Shown: in pieces, positions 1 through 11,716 of the stretch
Layout: each line of letters begins with the position of its first letter
How positions within the stretch are numbered: position 1 is the stretch's first letter
Source of the DNA: Puccinia triticina
Taxonomy: Eukaryota > Basidiomycota > Pucciniomycetes > Pucciniales > Pucciniaceae
Assembly: GCF_026914185.1 (NCBI RefSeq)
Contig: NC_070565.1
Coordinates: 4,402,001-4,466,000, forward strand
Length of the DNA stretch: 64,000 nt
Direction: 5' to 3'
Notes under the pieces: model-generated
Databases searched by the model: none
The model's input: the letters and a program-made list of their open reading frames with translations, nothing else
Told to the model about the DNA's origin: nothing
Translations under genes and position numbers: made by a program

Positions 1-985
1 GCTCCAGAGCCTCCATACATCCTACCCCGATCCCTGACTGCCCAATAGCAAGTTGTTATTTAGTGTATTTTGCTGTAACCGTTTCTGACCCCCAAAAAAA
101 TCATACTGCTCGGTCCGTCCATCCAAGTACCCCTGTCCCCAAAAAACATCTGGCAACTTGACCGCGAGTCAATGTCCGGACAGCTTTTAAAACCCTGCCA
201 CCAGATAACATGACATACGCGATCCAATCGGATAGTCTTCCAGCCACTAATCCGGTTGGATGAGCCCCAAATCATAAAATACGGACGCCTTTTGAGCTCT
301 GTGACCCAGGTGATCCACCGGATCCAGTTGGTGAAAATCTCAGAAGTGCGTTCCGGGGACCTGCTTTCCCCGTCGTGCCACCCATCCAGGACCCTCACGG
401 GTCGCGTCCCCCCTGCGTGGGACCTGACTACCTTGACCGCGACGCAGCCCGATGTCCCCTTGTTGCGGGGTCGCGGCGACCATCTGGGTGCGTCCCCGAT
501 TGGTCGCCGTGGGCCCGCTGTGTGGTCCCAAAGAGGACACCAGCCAGTTGCCGCGCCTACCAGTACCACAGGCGCGGCCGGAACGTGTTTCGGCGCTAGC
601 GTCCATTTTCCAACTACACCACGTGCCGTGTCCGATAGTTACGTACATATCTTTATGTAAGCGTCGCACTAGAAAAAATGCCCCGGTTGGCGCAATCAGG
701 CGCTATCCGACCCGTGTTTTGAGGGAGGGAGAGAATTTGCCAGTAGGTAAGACCTGGTCAAACAGTGAGTTTTTCGAGTGAATACAACACAATGGCTCAA
801 TCCCATTGCCTGGTTGATACGAGTCCTGTACACCTCTGAGGGAGAGCAACATTGAGAGACTAGAAGAAAGACCCCTAAAATCTTGAAAGTTCTCGTTGGG
901 CCGGGTTGGCACAACCAGTCCTGTAGCAATCTACCAGATCAATATATTGGAGTACAGATGACACATACATTTATCAGAGCTCCAA
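1..985. other. No recognised gene; GC-richer open stretch
   Basis: Both strands stay open for 100-170 codons between about 60 and 670. The reading frames overlap and antiparallel frames are open too, which is what GC-rich composition alone would give. The peptides are rich in Arg, Trp and Pro and match no family I recognise. No LTR ends, inverted repeats or splice-framed exons were seen. Confidence 0.4.
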
Positions 986-1084
986 ATGTTGGTTCTATTT
1001 GCTACTTGTCTCAGTGAAAACGGGAGGCTTCCATTGCAATCCATACAATCCGTGGGGCATAAAGGACCAGGTTCAAAATGTTGA
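986..1084 (+). CDS. Possible short ORF or first exon, 32 aa (uncertain)
   Basis: A short ATG-led frame begins with a hydrophobic stretch (MLVLFATCL), followed by a polar segment, and stops after 32 codons. It could be the first exon of a small secreted protein, with a possible GT donor in CCAG|GTTCAA near 1070, or it could be chance. No joining exon could be established with the ORF downstream. Listed only because the next several hundred bases hold nothing better. Confidence 0.12.
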   Translation: MLVLFATCLSENGRLPLQSIQSVGHKGPGSKC

Positions 1085-1962
1085 TTGGTTATTGCGACGA
1101 CTGGACGATTGTCCCAATCCGGTAATACTGAGTGTGGACAAAATTGCTATGAAGCACCAGGCATCAAAGATACTTGCGTCTCGCTACTTGTATGTCTTGT
1201 TCGAAAATAGTGGGAGTCAAGTTGTATTATAAATAGCCCTCTGTTGGCTCAGTTGTGAATCTCCTCGTCATCCCAGTTTCCTTCATTGTAATCGCTGTCG
1301 TCATCATCTTCCGGAATTCTGTCCTTCAATAATAACTGTTTTCCACGAAACCTGATTATCATTTTTGGCGATTCCCATCAAATGATAGCAAACGGAGCCA
1401 TGCTATTAACCAAGATCTTAGTTTGCTTACAACCATTGAATTACTATAGTGTTTCGGCACACGCACTTTCGCATTCAAAACTTCTGGTTAAGAGATCAGA
1501 AAGATCAATTGTGGAAATAGCCCCCGGGACTCTTAATAATAACAAAGCGGGCGTGAACGCCTTGGTTTGTATGTGTATTTTTTTCTGTTTTCTTGTCTCC
1601 AATTGGAAGATCAGCAATTCAATTCTGAATTACGTCTAATTTTGACAAATCCTTCGCTTTTCTAATTGGTCTTGCTGCGAAAAGCCGTTCAACCCATGCC
1701 TATCGAATCAGTTGGAATCGGTGGATCAGATACTCATTATAGCTCAAGGGGTGAGTCGTGTTGGTTTTTGAACATCACTGGAATCCGGGACTACCAAAAA
1801 AATACAAATATACTGAGGATTGGATTCTCAATTTTATTGCACAATCAATTATCAGGGAATGGTTCGCCTGATGCTTACTGCTCAAGTTCAATCACCAATT
1901 CTTATGTTCAAAGATTGAACAGTGAAATTGACTTCATCGCGACGGCAAAAAACCAGGGCGCT
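1085..1962 (+). other. AT-rich stretch without a supported gene
   Basis: The frame of the downstream ORF stays open back to about 1666, but the sequence there is low in coding character and has only one in-frame ATG, at 1696. An AG acceptor-like site sits just before the ATG at 1963 (…AACCAG|GGCGCT). The upstream part may therefore be intron or 5' leader. Confidence 0.3.
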
Positions 1963-2604
1963 ATGAGCGGTACCGAATTACCTTGGATAAATTTGAAATC
2001 AATCAAAGAAGATAAATATACCCGAGAATTCGAAGAAATAGCTGAAAAGTTCAGAGATGAAGATCCTTCTTATTTATTAGAATCAGACCAACCAGAGAGT
2101 CTAAATCAACAACTCGAAAGATCACTTTCAAATTTGAACAAATTGGAAAAGAAAATGTTATCAGAAGTTGTCGAATGGACCAAGAAAACTGAAAATCACG
2201 CCAAGTCACCAAGAACGTATCCTGAAAAGTTTCACAATACACTTTTAGCTTTAGATAGCTCACAAAAGCGTTGTTTTTGGGAAATTATATATCTACTTGA
2301 TAATCAGAGGCCTGAATTAGCTGGAAAAATCAAAAGTTTGATGCGGCAATTTTTTGCCAGTTTTGCAAAAGAAGACACTAAGAAAGCTGATATCTTGGAA
2401 GCTATGAAATACATTAAATTCATATACAAGACTGGATATCTCCAATTTTGTGCTAGGTCCGACTTGATTCCCGGAATTTTGACACCCAATCACTATAACT
2501 ATCTTGAAGCTCTAAACAACAGAATTCATCATGATCTTACATTCATATCAAGATTCATCTCCAAAAGAAATGGAAAAGCCCAAATTTTCTCATTGAATGA
2601 ATAA
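1963..2604 (+). CDS. Hypothetical orphan protein, 213 aa (last exon or complete)
   Basis: Counted from the ATG at 1963, the frame encodes 213 residues of charged, helix-prone sequence with an acidic N-terminal third, a central run with regularly spaced Leu/Lys, and a C-terminal part rich in aromatic residues and Lys. No catalytic motif, signal peptide or membrane segment is visible. The frame stays open upstream to 1666, so the protein may be longer (ATG at 1696) or this may be the last exon of a spliced gene. Amino-acid use is ordinary, and the reverse strand is not open over the same length, which favours real coding. I do not recognise the family; a rust-specific protein is an inference from context. 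Confidence 0.4.
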   Translation: MSGTELPWINLKSIKEDKYTREFEEIAEKFRDEDPSYLLESDQPESLNQQLERSLSNLNKLEKKMLSEVVEWTKKTENHAKSPRTYPEKFHNTLLALDSSQKRCFWEIIYLLDNQRPELAGKIKSLMRQFFASFAKEDTKKADILEAMKYIKFIYKTGYLQFCARSDLIPGILTPNHYNYLEALNNRIHHDLTFISRFISKRNGKAQIFSLNE

Positions 2605-2712
2605 TATTCCAAACTTGACTATTAGTTCAACTTTGTTTATTTCCTCATCTCTTTTTTTGAATTTATGTGACGTCTCTGTGGTACAAGCGCCTGTTTTTAT
2701 CCTAGGCATTGG

Positions 2713-2847
2713 AGGACTTGCCGTCGAGATCTACAGACCCTGCAGAACCAGATCTGCAGCCCCTGGGACAGCATTTCCCCGCAAAAATTAAGGTTTTCTG
2801 GCTGCAGATCTGGTTCTGCAGGGGGCTGCAGATTGACGGGAAGTCCT
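2713..2847. repeat. Foldback (hairpin) element, about 135 bp
   Basis: The two ends are inverted copies. AGGACTTGCCGTC on the left answers GACGGGAAGTCCT on the right, and CTGCAGAACCAGATCTGCAG near 2740 is answered by CTGCAGATCTGGTTCTGCAG near 2802. The arms are about 50 bp, with a short spacer around CCCCTGGGACAGCATTTCC. It carries no ORF and looks like a MITE or foldback remnant. Confidence 0.6.
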
Positions 2848-4104
2848 ACATTCCTCTTGTTGGGGTGGACCGGGGTTTAAGACAAGTCTTCCCTTGACCC
2901 TGTTATATCTGAGACTCTTGCAGTTGGGAAAAATTTCCTTCGGTTCTGGCGTTCCTAGGGAGAGTGAGATGCAATTTTGCTTGAACTCTAGCTCTGATTT
3001 ACCGGGACTAAGATCTTGTGCAAGCATGAATTGTGGCATTTGCGGCCGCTGCTGGCCGAGTCTCATCTGGTCGAGGGCAGAGGATTTTTGTTGCAGCCTC
3101 CTGTGTCTACGTGGCTGACATGGCTGGCATCTTGGGTCTCCGCCCTGTGTGCCCAGGTCTGCTCCAGATCAGTTGGGGGGGAGAGGGACGTTGAACAAAG
3201 ATCCATGGACCTCTCCCGCCTCTTGCTTTACTCCCGGCAGAGGGCCATAATATTAAGATCATTAGACATCTGATTCTGTTCTAGAAAAAGAGGCCTGTAT
3301 TTTTTCCATGAGATGTTAATCCGCTGAGTGAACAGTGAAGCCTATGTTCCATGATCCCCGCATGTCGCAGCGGGGCGAAAATTGATCGGCGACTTTGCCA
3401 GCAAGGCTCATGTTGGCTGAGTTGGGTTGACCTTTAACTTTCAAGTCATTCAAAGTGAGCCGCCAGCAAATTTTGGCACAGATGGGCAGGCAGACAACGG
3501 AAACTGGTACACCATGGTTTGCTGTCAACATAGGGACGACATAAAGAATTGCGCCTCATCGAGGGGAGTAACCTCAATGAATCTTGATGACCAGTACAGA
3601 CCAGTCATCAAGGTCAATAGCTCCTTTCAATGAACGGCCAGAGACCGTGGTGGTCACCAAGAGGGGCTCAACTTCTCTATAACGTGGTACAACACCCACC
3701 CATCTCATATTGCCAACTTGCTAATTTAGTTTGAGTCTTGCATGCTAGCTGTCTTTGTAACTGTTTGCATTTTTGCGCAAACTTCCCCAAACTTAACCCT
3801 CAGGATATTTCCAACATCTCAGACAACCAAAGTTGTTGGAAAATTACATTGAATTGCAAGGCTTGGTTTGCACATAGAAATGGAGGCAAAAGGGTTTCAA
3901 GAAAGGCCAGATGGATAAGCTCACTGATGAAGATAGGGAAAAGCCAAAAATGTGGACTGCACATATTGTCTTTACCAGAAAGCTTAGACCTCTGTCCTCT
4001 TTTTGTATGGATATATCACTAGTCCTCTAGCTATTTTAAATCAGTTTCTGCCTTGGATATCCCACAGCTGCCATGCTTCCCCTCAGGTTGGAAAGCAGTA
4101 TGGC

Positions 4105-4260
4105 AATTGATATAGGCAACGGTGAAACAAATACAATACATGTATCTGTATCTGCCTGTATTTGTATCTGTTTTGCACCCAATACTATTTATTTGTATTG
4201 TATTCAAATACTAATACTATACAAATGTATTCAAACTTTGGTATCTTGTTGCAAATACAG
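4105..4260. repeat. GATACAATAC-type small repeat, copy 1
   Basis: TTGATATAGGCAACGGTGAAAC followed by GTATC/GATAC-rich sequence here is matched in inverse orientation at 16620-16765, which ends CACCGTTGATATAGGGC. The AT-rich, self-complementary composition suggests a MITE-like element. The outer boundaries are approximate. Confidence 0.4.
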
Positions 4261-4413
4261 CCCAATACAAGATACTTTATTTTTACGTTTTTTGATAGTT
4301 TTTCTGTATACAGTCCACAGTGGCCAAAAACAAGAAAATCAAGTTTTAATAATTTACTAGAGTACAAGGCGGCTTCGCCGCTGCACCCCCAGGGTACAGC
4401 CATCAACCCTCAG

Positions 4414-4418
4414 GAAAA
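4414..4418 (+). repeat. Target-site duplication GAAAA (outer copia, left)
   Basis: The 5 bp GAAAA precede the left LTR and recur exactly at 15637-15641 after the right LTR, fixing both ends of the outer element. Confidence 0.85.
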
Positions 4419-5174
4419 TGTTGAAACTCGCACTCCTTGCGCTCTTTCCGCGCTCTCCGCATGCTAGCAGCTGTCCTTGAATGCAAAGACGCAGCAGTCA
4501 TTCGGCTGATGAGTATCATCATTCTTAACCTACATCCGCCGACTGACTACTGTGTCAACCGCTCTCCCTTCCTTTCTATCTCCATCATCAATCTCTCACT
4601 CTCGAACCTTATCTTAAAACTCTTTCCATCCGCTCCCAATCAATCATCACTTCAATCCTACTTGACCTCAAGACACTTCTGATTGACAATCATTCTGTCG
4701 ATCGTCCTTACTCCCTCTCTCCGAACGAGTCCGGGAAGCCTTAACTTTGGACAGCCTTTCTGGCTTCCAACTTGGTGAGAAATGCCTCTCCGCATTTCTG
4801 GATCTCAATCTCGATTGGCCTTTGTCCTCTCAGCAACACTAACAACTCTTATCTTCTCTTTCTAGTTCCTTTTGTCTTAAGATCGTGTCTACTCCTTTTC
4901 TTCCACTTGTTGAAACTGTTTCCTATCTTTTTGGGGTTTGTTCATTTCCGTTTTCTGTCTCCTTCATTCCTTCCGTTGACTAACTCACAATCAACATCAC
5001 AGATAACTCTCAACAACCTTATTACTCTCTATCTCCAGTTGTCCAATCTTCTCACATTCTTGTTCCATCAGGGTTGGTCTTATTTCTATCTCTTTTTGCT
5101 GTTTGTTTTTGTTCTTACTGTTTTTGTCTCCAGTTCTGGTTTTGGTTTCTTGAAATAAAGTCTTAGGTCCTTTA
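4419..5174 (+). repeat. 5' LTR of outer copia element (756 bp)
   Basis: Begins TGTTGAAACTCG and ends GGTCCTTTA; identical to 14881-15636 except at 4438, 4462, 4642 and 4663. At each of these four sites this copy has TG or CA where the 3' LTR has CG. An AATAAA polyadenylation-type signal lies about 20 bp before the end. Confidence 0.93.
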
Positions 5175-5186
5175 CGATTAACAGTC
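5175..5186 (+). promoter_or_regulatory. Primer-binding site, complementary to the tRNA-Asn(GUU) anticodon arm
   Basis: The 12 bases directly after the 5' LTR, CGATTAACAGTC, are the exact reverse complement of GACTGTTAATCG. That is the anticodon stem-loop of tRNA-Asn(GUU) as I know it from yeast. Priming would then use an internally cut tRNA (3' end near position 40-41), as Drosophila copia does with initiator Met tRNA. The tRNA of this organism was not available for comparison. Confidence 0.6.
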
Positions 5187-5903
5187 AAAACCAAAGACGA
5201 GTCGTTTATGTCCTCCGAAGAAACCAAGGACTCTCCACCTCAACCAACCTTCAAACCAACCCTCATCAAACCAACAAACCAGACACCTGCTATGGCCACC
5301 ATCAGTAATTGTATGGACAAGGTCCCTTCATCCATACTCAAAACTGTGATCGAAGGAATACCGCTCCTAACGATGGACAACTACACTCACTGGAGAATCA
5401 GAGTTATTAACTTTCTCAACATCGTCAAATTGAAAAAGGCGCTTACGACCGAAGAAGAGAAACTCACTGAAGAAGAAAACAACTCTCTCAAAGCCATTAT
5501 TGTTGCTAAGCTCGAATCCAACGTTCAAGCTAATGTTGTCAATGCCGCTAATGAATCCGACGCTAAGAAGACATGGTCCTCAATTGTTCAGTTCTTCACA
5601 TCAACTCAAACTTCAAACAAAGCTTGAGTTTTTCAGGCTTTTCTTTGCTCGCCTTACACTCCGGACAACATTCCCGGATTCATCACTACGATGAAAACAT
5701 TTCAGTCCCAACTCATCGAAGTCGGCTGGAAATTTTCTGACGATGCAATTGGCCACATGGTCATTCATAATTTTCCTCTTGACATGTCAGATATTGTCAA
5801 TCAGATTACTCACTCTGACAAAGAACCAACTCTTGATGTCGTGATCAATCATCTTCGAGTTCATGAAACAAACGTTGAAATTCGCGATGGGTCACCCGGA
5901 ACC

Positions 5904-5908
5904 GGTCT
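5904..5908 (+). repeat. Imperfect target duplication of nested element (left, GGTCT)
   Basis: GGTCT before the left LTR faces GGTTC (11717-11721) after the right LTR. The first three bases match and the last two are swapped, so the duplication is either altered or shorter than 5 bp. Confidence 0.45.
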
Positions 5909-6675
5909 TGTTAAGTTTGATAGAACTAAGATTTATATTTCTTTTGTTAGAGCTAATGCGGATCACATGACAAAGATAAAAGAAATAGAAAAACAAGATT
6001 AATCGATGTACCTAAGAGCGGATTCGCTCGGGTACTAATGCTAGAAGAAGCTGGCTGCTGTGCAGCTGTGAGATTGATAGATCTGCTGATGAGGACTGTA
6101 GTCATCATCAGTAAAAGCTCTCCCTTATAGCGGGGAGTAAGGTAAGATTTCTCTTACTTTAGCTCAATGAGCCTGGAGCGATATTATCACCGATACGTGC
6201 CGCGAGGGTACTGAGACTGCTAATGTCGAATGCTGGTAGCATGTTCAACTTATCAGTTTAGTACCTTTGCGGCTAGAGGCACAACAGTGATGGACTTACC
6301 TCCGTTTGCGGAGTTAGAGATCCTATCACAAAGGCTAGAACCTGATCGGTCTGGTTGGGCATCGGGTGGGAGTGTGCTGTAACTTTAGACAGAAAGTCTA
6401 GTCAGCTACACTCCTCCTAGCTATGGCTATCCCAATCAGCAAGCTTACCTTGAAGGTTGCTTGGCGTGTTTGGGTTGCTTGGGCTCTGCGTCGGTTGGTG
6501 ACGTGGCTAAGAGAAAAGGGGCGGAGGAATTAGCTTTCGCTTGTTCCATCCACCTGGGAGCTGCATGCATATTGCATGCGCCTGGGAGTCGCGCCGGCTT
6601 ACCTCGATCCCTGGTAGGGTTAGGTTTAATAGCCTTGCGCTTCCTTTGATTCGGGGTTAACCCTGAATCCTGACA
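5909..6675 (-). repeat. 3' LTR of nested copia element (767 bp)
   Basis: Matches 10950-11716 except at 6075, 6166 and 6330, where this copy has TG or CA against CG in the other. The pol reading frame enters this LTR at 6675 and stops at 6445. Confidence 0.93.
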
Positions 6676-9600
6676 TCCCGCCATGCTTCGAGCCGGTAGG
6701 CTGGAAGCACACAAAATTAAAGGTTTGATGCCAATGAGTTCGAGGGCTCTGCGAATGATCACACGTCCTACTGGCTTTGTGAGGAAATCAGCCGCGTTGG
6801 CTTCGGATCGAATGTAGTTGAGCTGGATGAGTTTTCTGACCACCAGTTCTCGCACGAAGTGTAATCGAATTGACATGTGCTTGGTTCTGAAACTGTTCTG
6901 TGAAGTTTCGCTCTTAGCCAAGTCGATTGCTCCTTTATTATCGACCAGAACTTGAATTTTCTGGACTTCAGGACGAGTCTTCACCTCAGTTATCAAGTTT
7001 GTAAGCCATGCTAGCTCTCGTCCCAGGTCGGAAAGCGTTTTATACTCGGCCTCCGTCGTTGACAAGGAGACTGTTGCTTGCTTGGACGATTTCCATGCGA
7101 GTAGATGAGTACCTGACATTATGGCGAATCCTGTTGAGGAGCGGCGAGTGTTGGGACAATTCCCCCAGTCCGCGTCAACGTAAGCCTTCAGCGCGTTGTC
7201 GCTGTTCTTGACGTACGTGAGCCCCAGCTCCTTTGTGCCGGACAGGTATTGATAGACTTGAACTGCTGCGTGATAATGCAGCATGCCCGGAGATTCGAGG
7301 TATTGAGATAGCGAGCTTACAGCGTAAGATATATTGGGGCGTGTCAAGACGCTGAGGTAGTTTAGTGACCCGATAAGTGCTCGATAGTTTACACCAGTTT
7401 TGCGAAATTCTAGAATTTCTTGCTGAGTCGCCTTTCTGAGGTAGGCTTTTGGATTGAGAGGGCATGAGGCCGGATGAAGCTTATTGAAGCCAAATTCTTC
7501 CAGCTTGCGTTGAATGAACTGAGATTGATTGACCTGAATGGCATTGTCGATCCGCTTGATGTTCATTCCCAGCAAGAATTCCGCTTCCCCCAGGTACTTT
7601 ATTTGAAATTCCGCCTCCATTTCCTCTTTGAATTTCAACGGGTTCTTGCTGACAAATACGAGATCATCAACATGCGCAAAGACGTAGGTGTCTTCGCGAC
7701 CAGGTACACCACGTCGATAGAAGACGCAGGGGTCTGCCACTGAGATAGAGAAGCCGATTGTTTTCAGGTAAGTCGACAGTCGGTTGTACCACACCAAGGG
7801 GGCTTGACGCAATCTGTAGATTGCTTTCTTCAGCTCCAGAACCGTGTTCGGCGGAAAATCGAGACCCGGGGGCGGTAAAAGAGTCACTTTGTCCTCGAGG
7901 GGACACGTCAGGAAGGCACTGCGCACATCAAGTTGATGTATCGCCAGGTCATTATCTACTGCAAAGGAGATGAACAATCGCAATGCGCAAGGGCAGCCGG
8001 TCGGCGCAAAACGTGATTCAAAGTTTACGCCATGCGTTTGTCGAAAGCCTTGAGCGCAAATCCGTGCCTTGTACTCCGTAACCTTGTTGTCCGGGCCGAG
8101 CTTCTTTCTGAACGCCCACGTGGCCGGAATCGGCGCATCAGTTGGTTCTCTAGCTCGCTGAAGCCACACATCGTGCTGCTTCATGTTAGCAGCCTCTTTT
8201 AGCTCAGCCTCCTTCCAGTTCATTGACTCGTCGGAGCACATCGCTTGTTTGTGATTGGCCGGGTCTGCAGAGACCGTTGTATGGAAGAGTTGCCGACGAC
8301 TGTAGTTCTGAATGTTGGCCGGATCAATTCTACTATTTATTTGCGTCGGATGCCTTGGGCCAATGACTTTGATGACTCTAGCCGGATTTGAGGATTCAAT
8401 TATTGAGCCTTCTTGATCTGGGCTGCCATGCTCCTCGTCATCTTCTGGGTCGCCTTGCTCTTCCAAACGCGGGCCAGGAACGTCGTGCCCAAGGATTTGA
8501 TTGATTTCTTCCTCTTCCTCTCGCTCCTCATCATCAGCTCGTTGATGTTCTGCAATTTGATCTTCCTCCGAGAAAGGTAACGGTTCCTCTGCAGTGAAGG
8601 ACGGTAGTTTGTTGACACCGAAGGCGTTAAGACTTTTGTGCATTGCTGCACACTGCGGAAAGGTGTCTTCATCAAAGTGGACTTGCTTGGATGTCACTAT
8701 TGATCTGTCCTCGGGTCGATAGATTCGATATGAGGAGAAATCATTGTCATAGCCCAGCATCACTCCATCCCAGGCTATGGCCCCAAATTTTTGTCCTCGA
8801 TTTTGCTTCGGCTTGACGATCCACGCGCGGCATCCGAATGGCCTGAAGAACTTTTGATTTGGCTTCAGTTGAAACATAAGTTCAATAGGGGAGGCTCGAC
8901 TTTTCGATAGCGACGGTAGGCTGTTCGTCGTTGCTGTAGCCGACTTAACCGCTTCCCCCCACCATTCCGGGGCCATGTTGGCCTGCATCATTTGGGTCCG
9001 AGTCATTTCAATGACAGTGCGATTAGCCCGTTCCGCGAAGCCGTTGTGCTGCGGGGTGTAAGGTGGCGACACGTGATGTTGAATACCGGCCTCCTTCAAG
9101 ATTTCAGACAGGTTTTTGCTGACGAACTCGCCTCCGCCGTCCGTGATCAGTCTCTTGACGGATTTGCCGGTTTGGTTTTCGAAGAATTTCTTTTACTCCA
9201 GAATGGCTGCCATTGCTCCGCTCTTTTCCTTCAAGATTTCCGTGTGTATATAGCCGGAGTATTGATCAACAATGGTCAAAAAGTATCGGGCTCCGTTGTT
9301 GGTGGCTGGAGCTATTGGTCCGACTAAGTCTGCGTGCACGGTGTGCAGCGGCTCAGTTGCTGCCTTGAAGTTACTATTGAAAGGGAGACGAGTAATCTTT
9401 CCCTTCATGCAGGCGTCGCAGGCCTTCGTCGCTGTAGGAGGCAGAGTTCTGCCGAGCATTGTTTCGATACGCTTATTGCTCGCGTGTCCCATACGGCGGT
9501 GCCAAAGCTCAAACTCGCTTGTCTTTGACAAAGGTGCTGCCTCTGTAAGATTAGCCATTGGGCGGTCTTGAAGGTCCCGTAAGCCTACAATCTCGAAGAT

Positions 9601-10890
9601 GTAATTTGATGTGTCAACCGTGAGAGCACTCAAATCGTCAATTTTCACTTCGAATCCGCTCGGCGATGGAGTGATAGCTGCTTGGTTCTCCATCAGTTGT
9701 GCGAATGAGATGAGGCTTCGAGTGAGGTTTGGGACATAGAGGGTGTCCTTAAGGAAAATGGTTGCCCCGTTTGAGAATCGAAGGGTAGCGTTACCCTTAG
9801 CAACAGCGAACAATTCTTTCTGGTCCCATTTGTTACCGGTAGCAATGCTTACTCGCACCGGCGTGGACGTGTCAAACAGGTCGAAAGAATTTAACATATG
9901 GTGACTTGCGCCTGAGTCAAGAACCATCCGCAGACGCTCACTATCCCCATCAGCACCTGTCAGGTAGCCAAAGGCTGGGCAAACAATGTTGGCCGAAGAG
10001 TTTCCATCGGGTGCCGCAGTTGTTACAAGGCCAGTTGGTGGATTTTGACGCGATTTCTTGTAGAGACCAGGGTGCAGTGTCCAGCACTCCTCCTCCCGGT
10101 GGCCAGACAGCGGATTGTGCTTGTGATCTCGGCAGGCATTTGGGTTCGGGCGGCGTTTTCTGGGATTATTGCCTCTGTTCGCAAACTGGGAGGCTTGCGT
10201 GGCAAGTGCCGTGGAGGAATTGGCGAAGGTAGCATCGCCACAATCCATAGTAGCGGTAACAGCATCATGATGCGCAATATCTCGTAGCTTTGCGATAATA
10301 TGCTTGGGATTCGCTAAGAGCTTGGCGTTGCTGATGAGGGTCTCCATCAAAGACGGTCGTTTCTTTGAGATTCGAGCAATGATAGTACAGCTGAGGATGG
10401 TAGCTGGAACATCTAGGCCCATGGCAGCGAATTCCGCCAGCATAGCTTCAAGCTGAGTGATGTAGCAATTGATGTCGTTATCATACTGAATATCCTCCCA
10501 TTTGCGCCACGCATGGTAGATGGCCAGCACAGTTGAAGAGGCGTACTTGTTCTTGAGCTCCTTCCAGATAGCAAAGGCATCGTGTATATTCGCGTCGGTG
10601 ATGATGTGATTGTAAATATCATCCTCGACATGGCCACTGAGAATAGCCGCGGCTCAAATATATTCTTGCTTCAGTTCCTGAGATGCGTTCGCCGGAAGCG
10701 GCTGCTCTATGCATTTGAGCAGACTCTTCACTGCTAGGTACGTCTTCACTTTCCTTTGCCAGATAGGAAAGTTGTCGCCGTCGAAGGTAGGACATTGAAA
10801 AAGGTCCCGTTCTTCGCTTGCGGTGTTATTAGCGGCGGCTGAAGCGGAAGCAGAGGTGGAGGCTACTGGAGTTTGACGAGTACCGGCCAT
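6445..10890 (-). pseudogene. gag-pol of nested copia element with two in-frame stops
   Basis: The frame starts at the ATG at 10890 (MAGTRQTP). Gag shows the TFDGDNFPIWQRKV start typical of copia gag. A TGA at 10656-10654 interrupts gag after 78 codons. The frame then stays open through gag, protease (LDSGASHHM near 9905), the integrase zinc region (HRRMGHAS … CDACMKGK) and the first integrase Asp, to a TAA at 9195-9193 inside the integrase core. It continues from there without break to 6445, covering the second Asp (TDGGGEF), the Glu (GFAERANR), reverse transcriptase with HVDDLVF, and RNase H with DADWGN and STTEAEY. The last 77 codons lie inside the 3' LTR. Two point changes therefore separate it from an open polyprotein frame. 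The TGA fits a CGA-to-TGA change; the TAA may derive from CAA. Confidence 0.9.
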
Positions 10891-10930
10891 GGCGATCCGC
10901 TCTTAGTTGTGCTTGGAGTCGAAGGTTGAA

Positions 10931-10949
10931 GCAGTCGAGACTGTAAATC
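10931..10949 (-). promoter_or_regulatory. Primer-binding site, complementary to the tRNA-Tyr(GUA) anticodon arm
   Basis: Read on the - strand, the bases right after the 5' LTR are GATTTACAGTCTCGACTGC. Their reverse complement contains GACTGTAAATC, the anticodon loop and adjoining stem bases of tRNA-Tyr(GUA) as known from yeast. The 3' end of the paired tRNA would be near position 40, inside the anticodon stem, implying a half-tRNA primer. It differs by one base in the core from the Asn-type site of the outer element. Confidence 0.55.
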
Positions 10950-11716
10950 TGTTAAGTTTGATAGAACTAAGATTTATATTTCTTTTGTTAGAGCTAATGC
11001 GGATCACATGACAAAGATAAAAGAAATAGAAAAACAAGATTAATCGATGTACCTAAGAGCGGATTCGCTCGGGTACTAATGCTAGAAGAAGCTGGCTGCT
11101 GTGCAGCTGTGAGATCGATAGATCTGCTGATGAGGACTGTAGTCATCATCAGTAAAAGCTCTCCCTTATAGCGGGGAGTAAGGTAAGATTTCTCTTACTT
11201 TAGCTCGATGAGCCTGGAGCGATATTATCACCGATACGTGCCGCGAGGGTACTGAGACTGCTAATGTCGAATGCTGGTAGCATGTTCAACTTATCAGTTT
11301 AGTACCTTTGCGGCTAGAGGCACAACAGTGATGGACTTACCTCCGTTTGCGGAGTTAGAGATCCTATCACGAAGGCTAGAACCTGATCGGTCTGGTTGGG
11401 CATCGGGTGGGAGTGTGCTGTAACTTTAGACAGAAAGTCTAGTCAGCTACACTCCTCCTAGCTATGGCTATCCCAATCAGCAAGCTTACCTTGAAGGTTG
11501 CTTGGCGTGTTTGGGTTGCTTGGGCTCTGCGTCGGTTGGTGACGTGGCTAAGAGAAAAGGGGCGGAGGAATTAGCTTTCGCTTGTTCCATCCACCTGGGA
11601 GCTGCATGCATATTGCATGCGCCTGGGAGTCGCGCCGGCTTACCTCGATCCCTGGTAGGGTTAGGTTTAATAGCCTTGCGCTTCCTTTGATTCGGGGTTA
11701 ACCCTGAATCCTGACA
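10950..11716 (-). repeat. 5' LTR of nested copia element (767 bp)
   Basis: Same length as 5909-6675, with three substitutions between them. Read on the - strand it begins TGTCAGGATTC and ends TTAACA, with canonical TG/CA ends. Confidence 0.93.

Larger units (their letters stand above)
2605..4418. other. Intergenic DNA: foldback and AT-rich filler
   Basis: No gene is supported. Besides the foldback at 2713-2847, the stretch holds short GC-rich open frames on both strands (2900-3270), and a zone at about 4100-4260 dense in GTATTTGTATC/GATACAAATAC words that recurs inverted at about 16620-16765. Confidence 0.4.
5909..11716 (-). mobile_element. Nested Ty1/copia LTR retrotransposon (reverse orientation)
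   Basis: Two 767-bp LTRs (5909-6675 and 10950-11716) with TG...CA ends bound a 5808-bp copia element read on the - strand and inserted into the gag gene of the outer element. Its gag-pol is one frame from 10890 to 6445, broken by two stop codons. The LTRs differ at three positions only. A primer-binding site lies at 10949 and downward. Protease, integrase, reverse transcriptase (HVDDLVF intact) and RNase H motifs are all present in copia order. Confidence 0.93.

Noticed and set aside
4772..5158. Hydrophobic 128-residue ORF, repeated at 15234-15620
   Set aside because: Lies wholly within both LTRs of the outer copia element; its repetition is explained by the LTRs and the hydrophobicity by T-rich DNA.
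6461..6649. 62-residue ORF repeated at 11502-11690
   Set aside because: Antisense to the pol tail within the nested element's LTRs; duplicated only because the LTR is.
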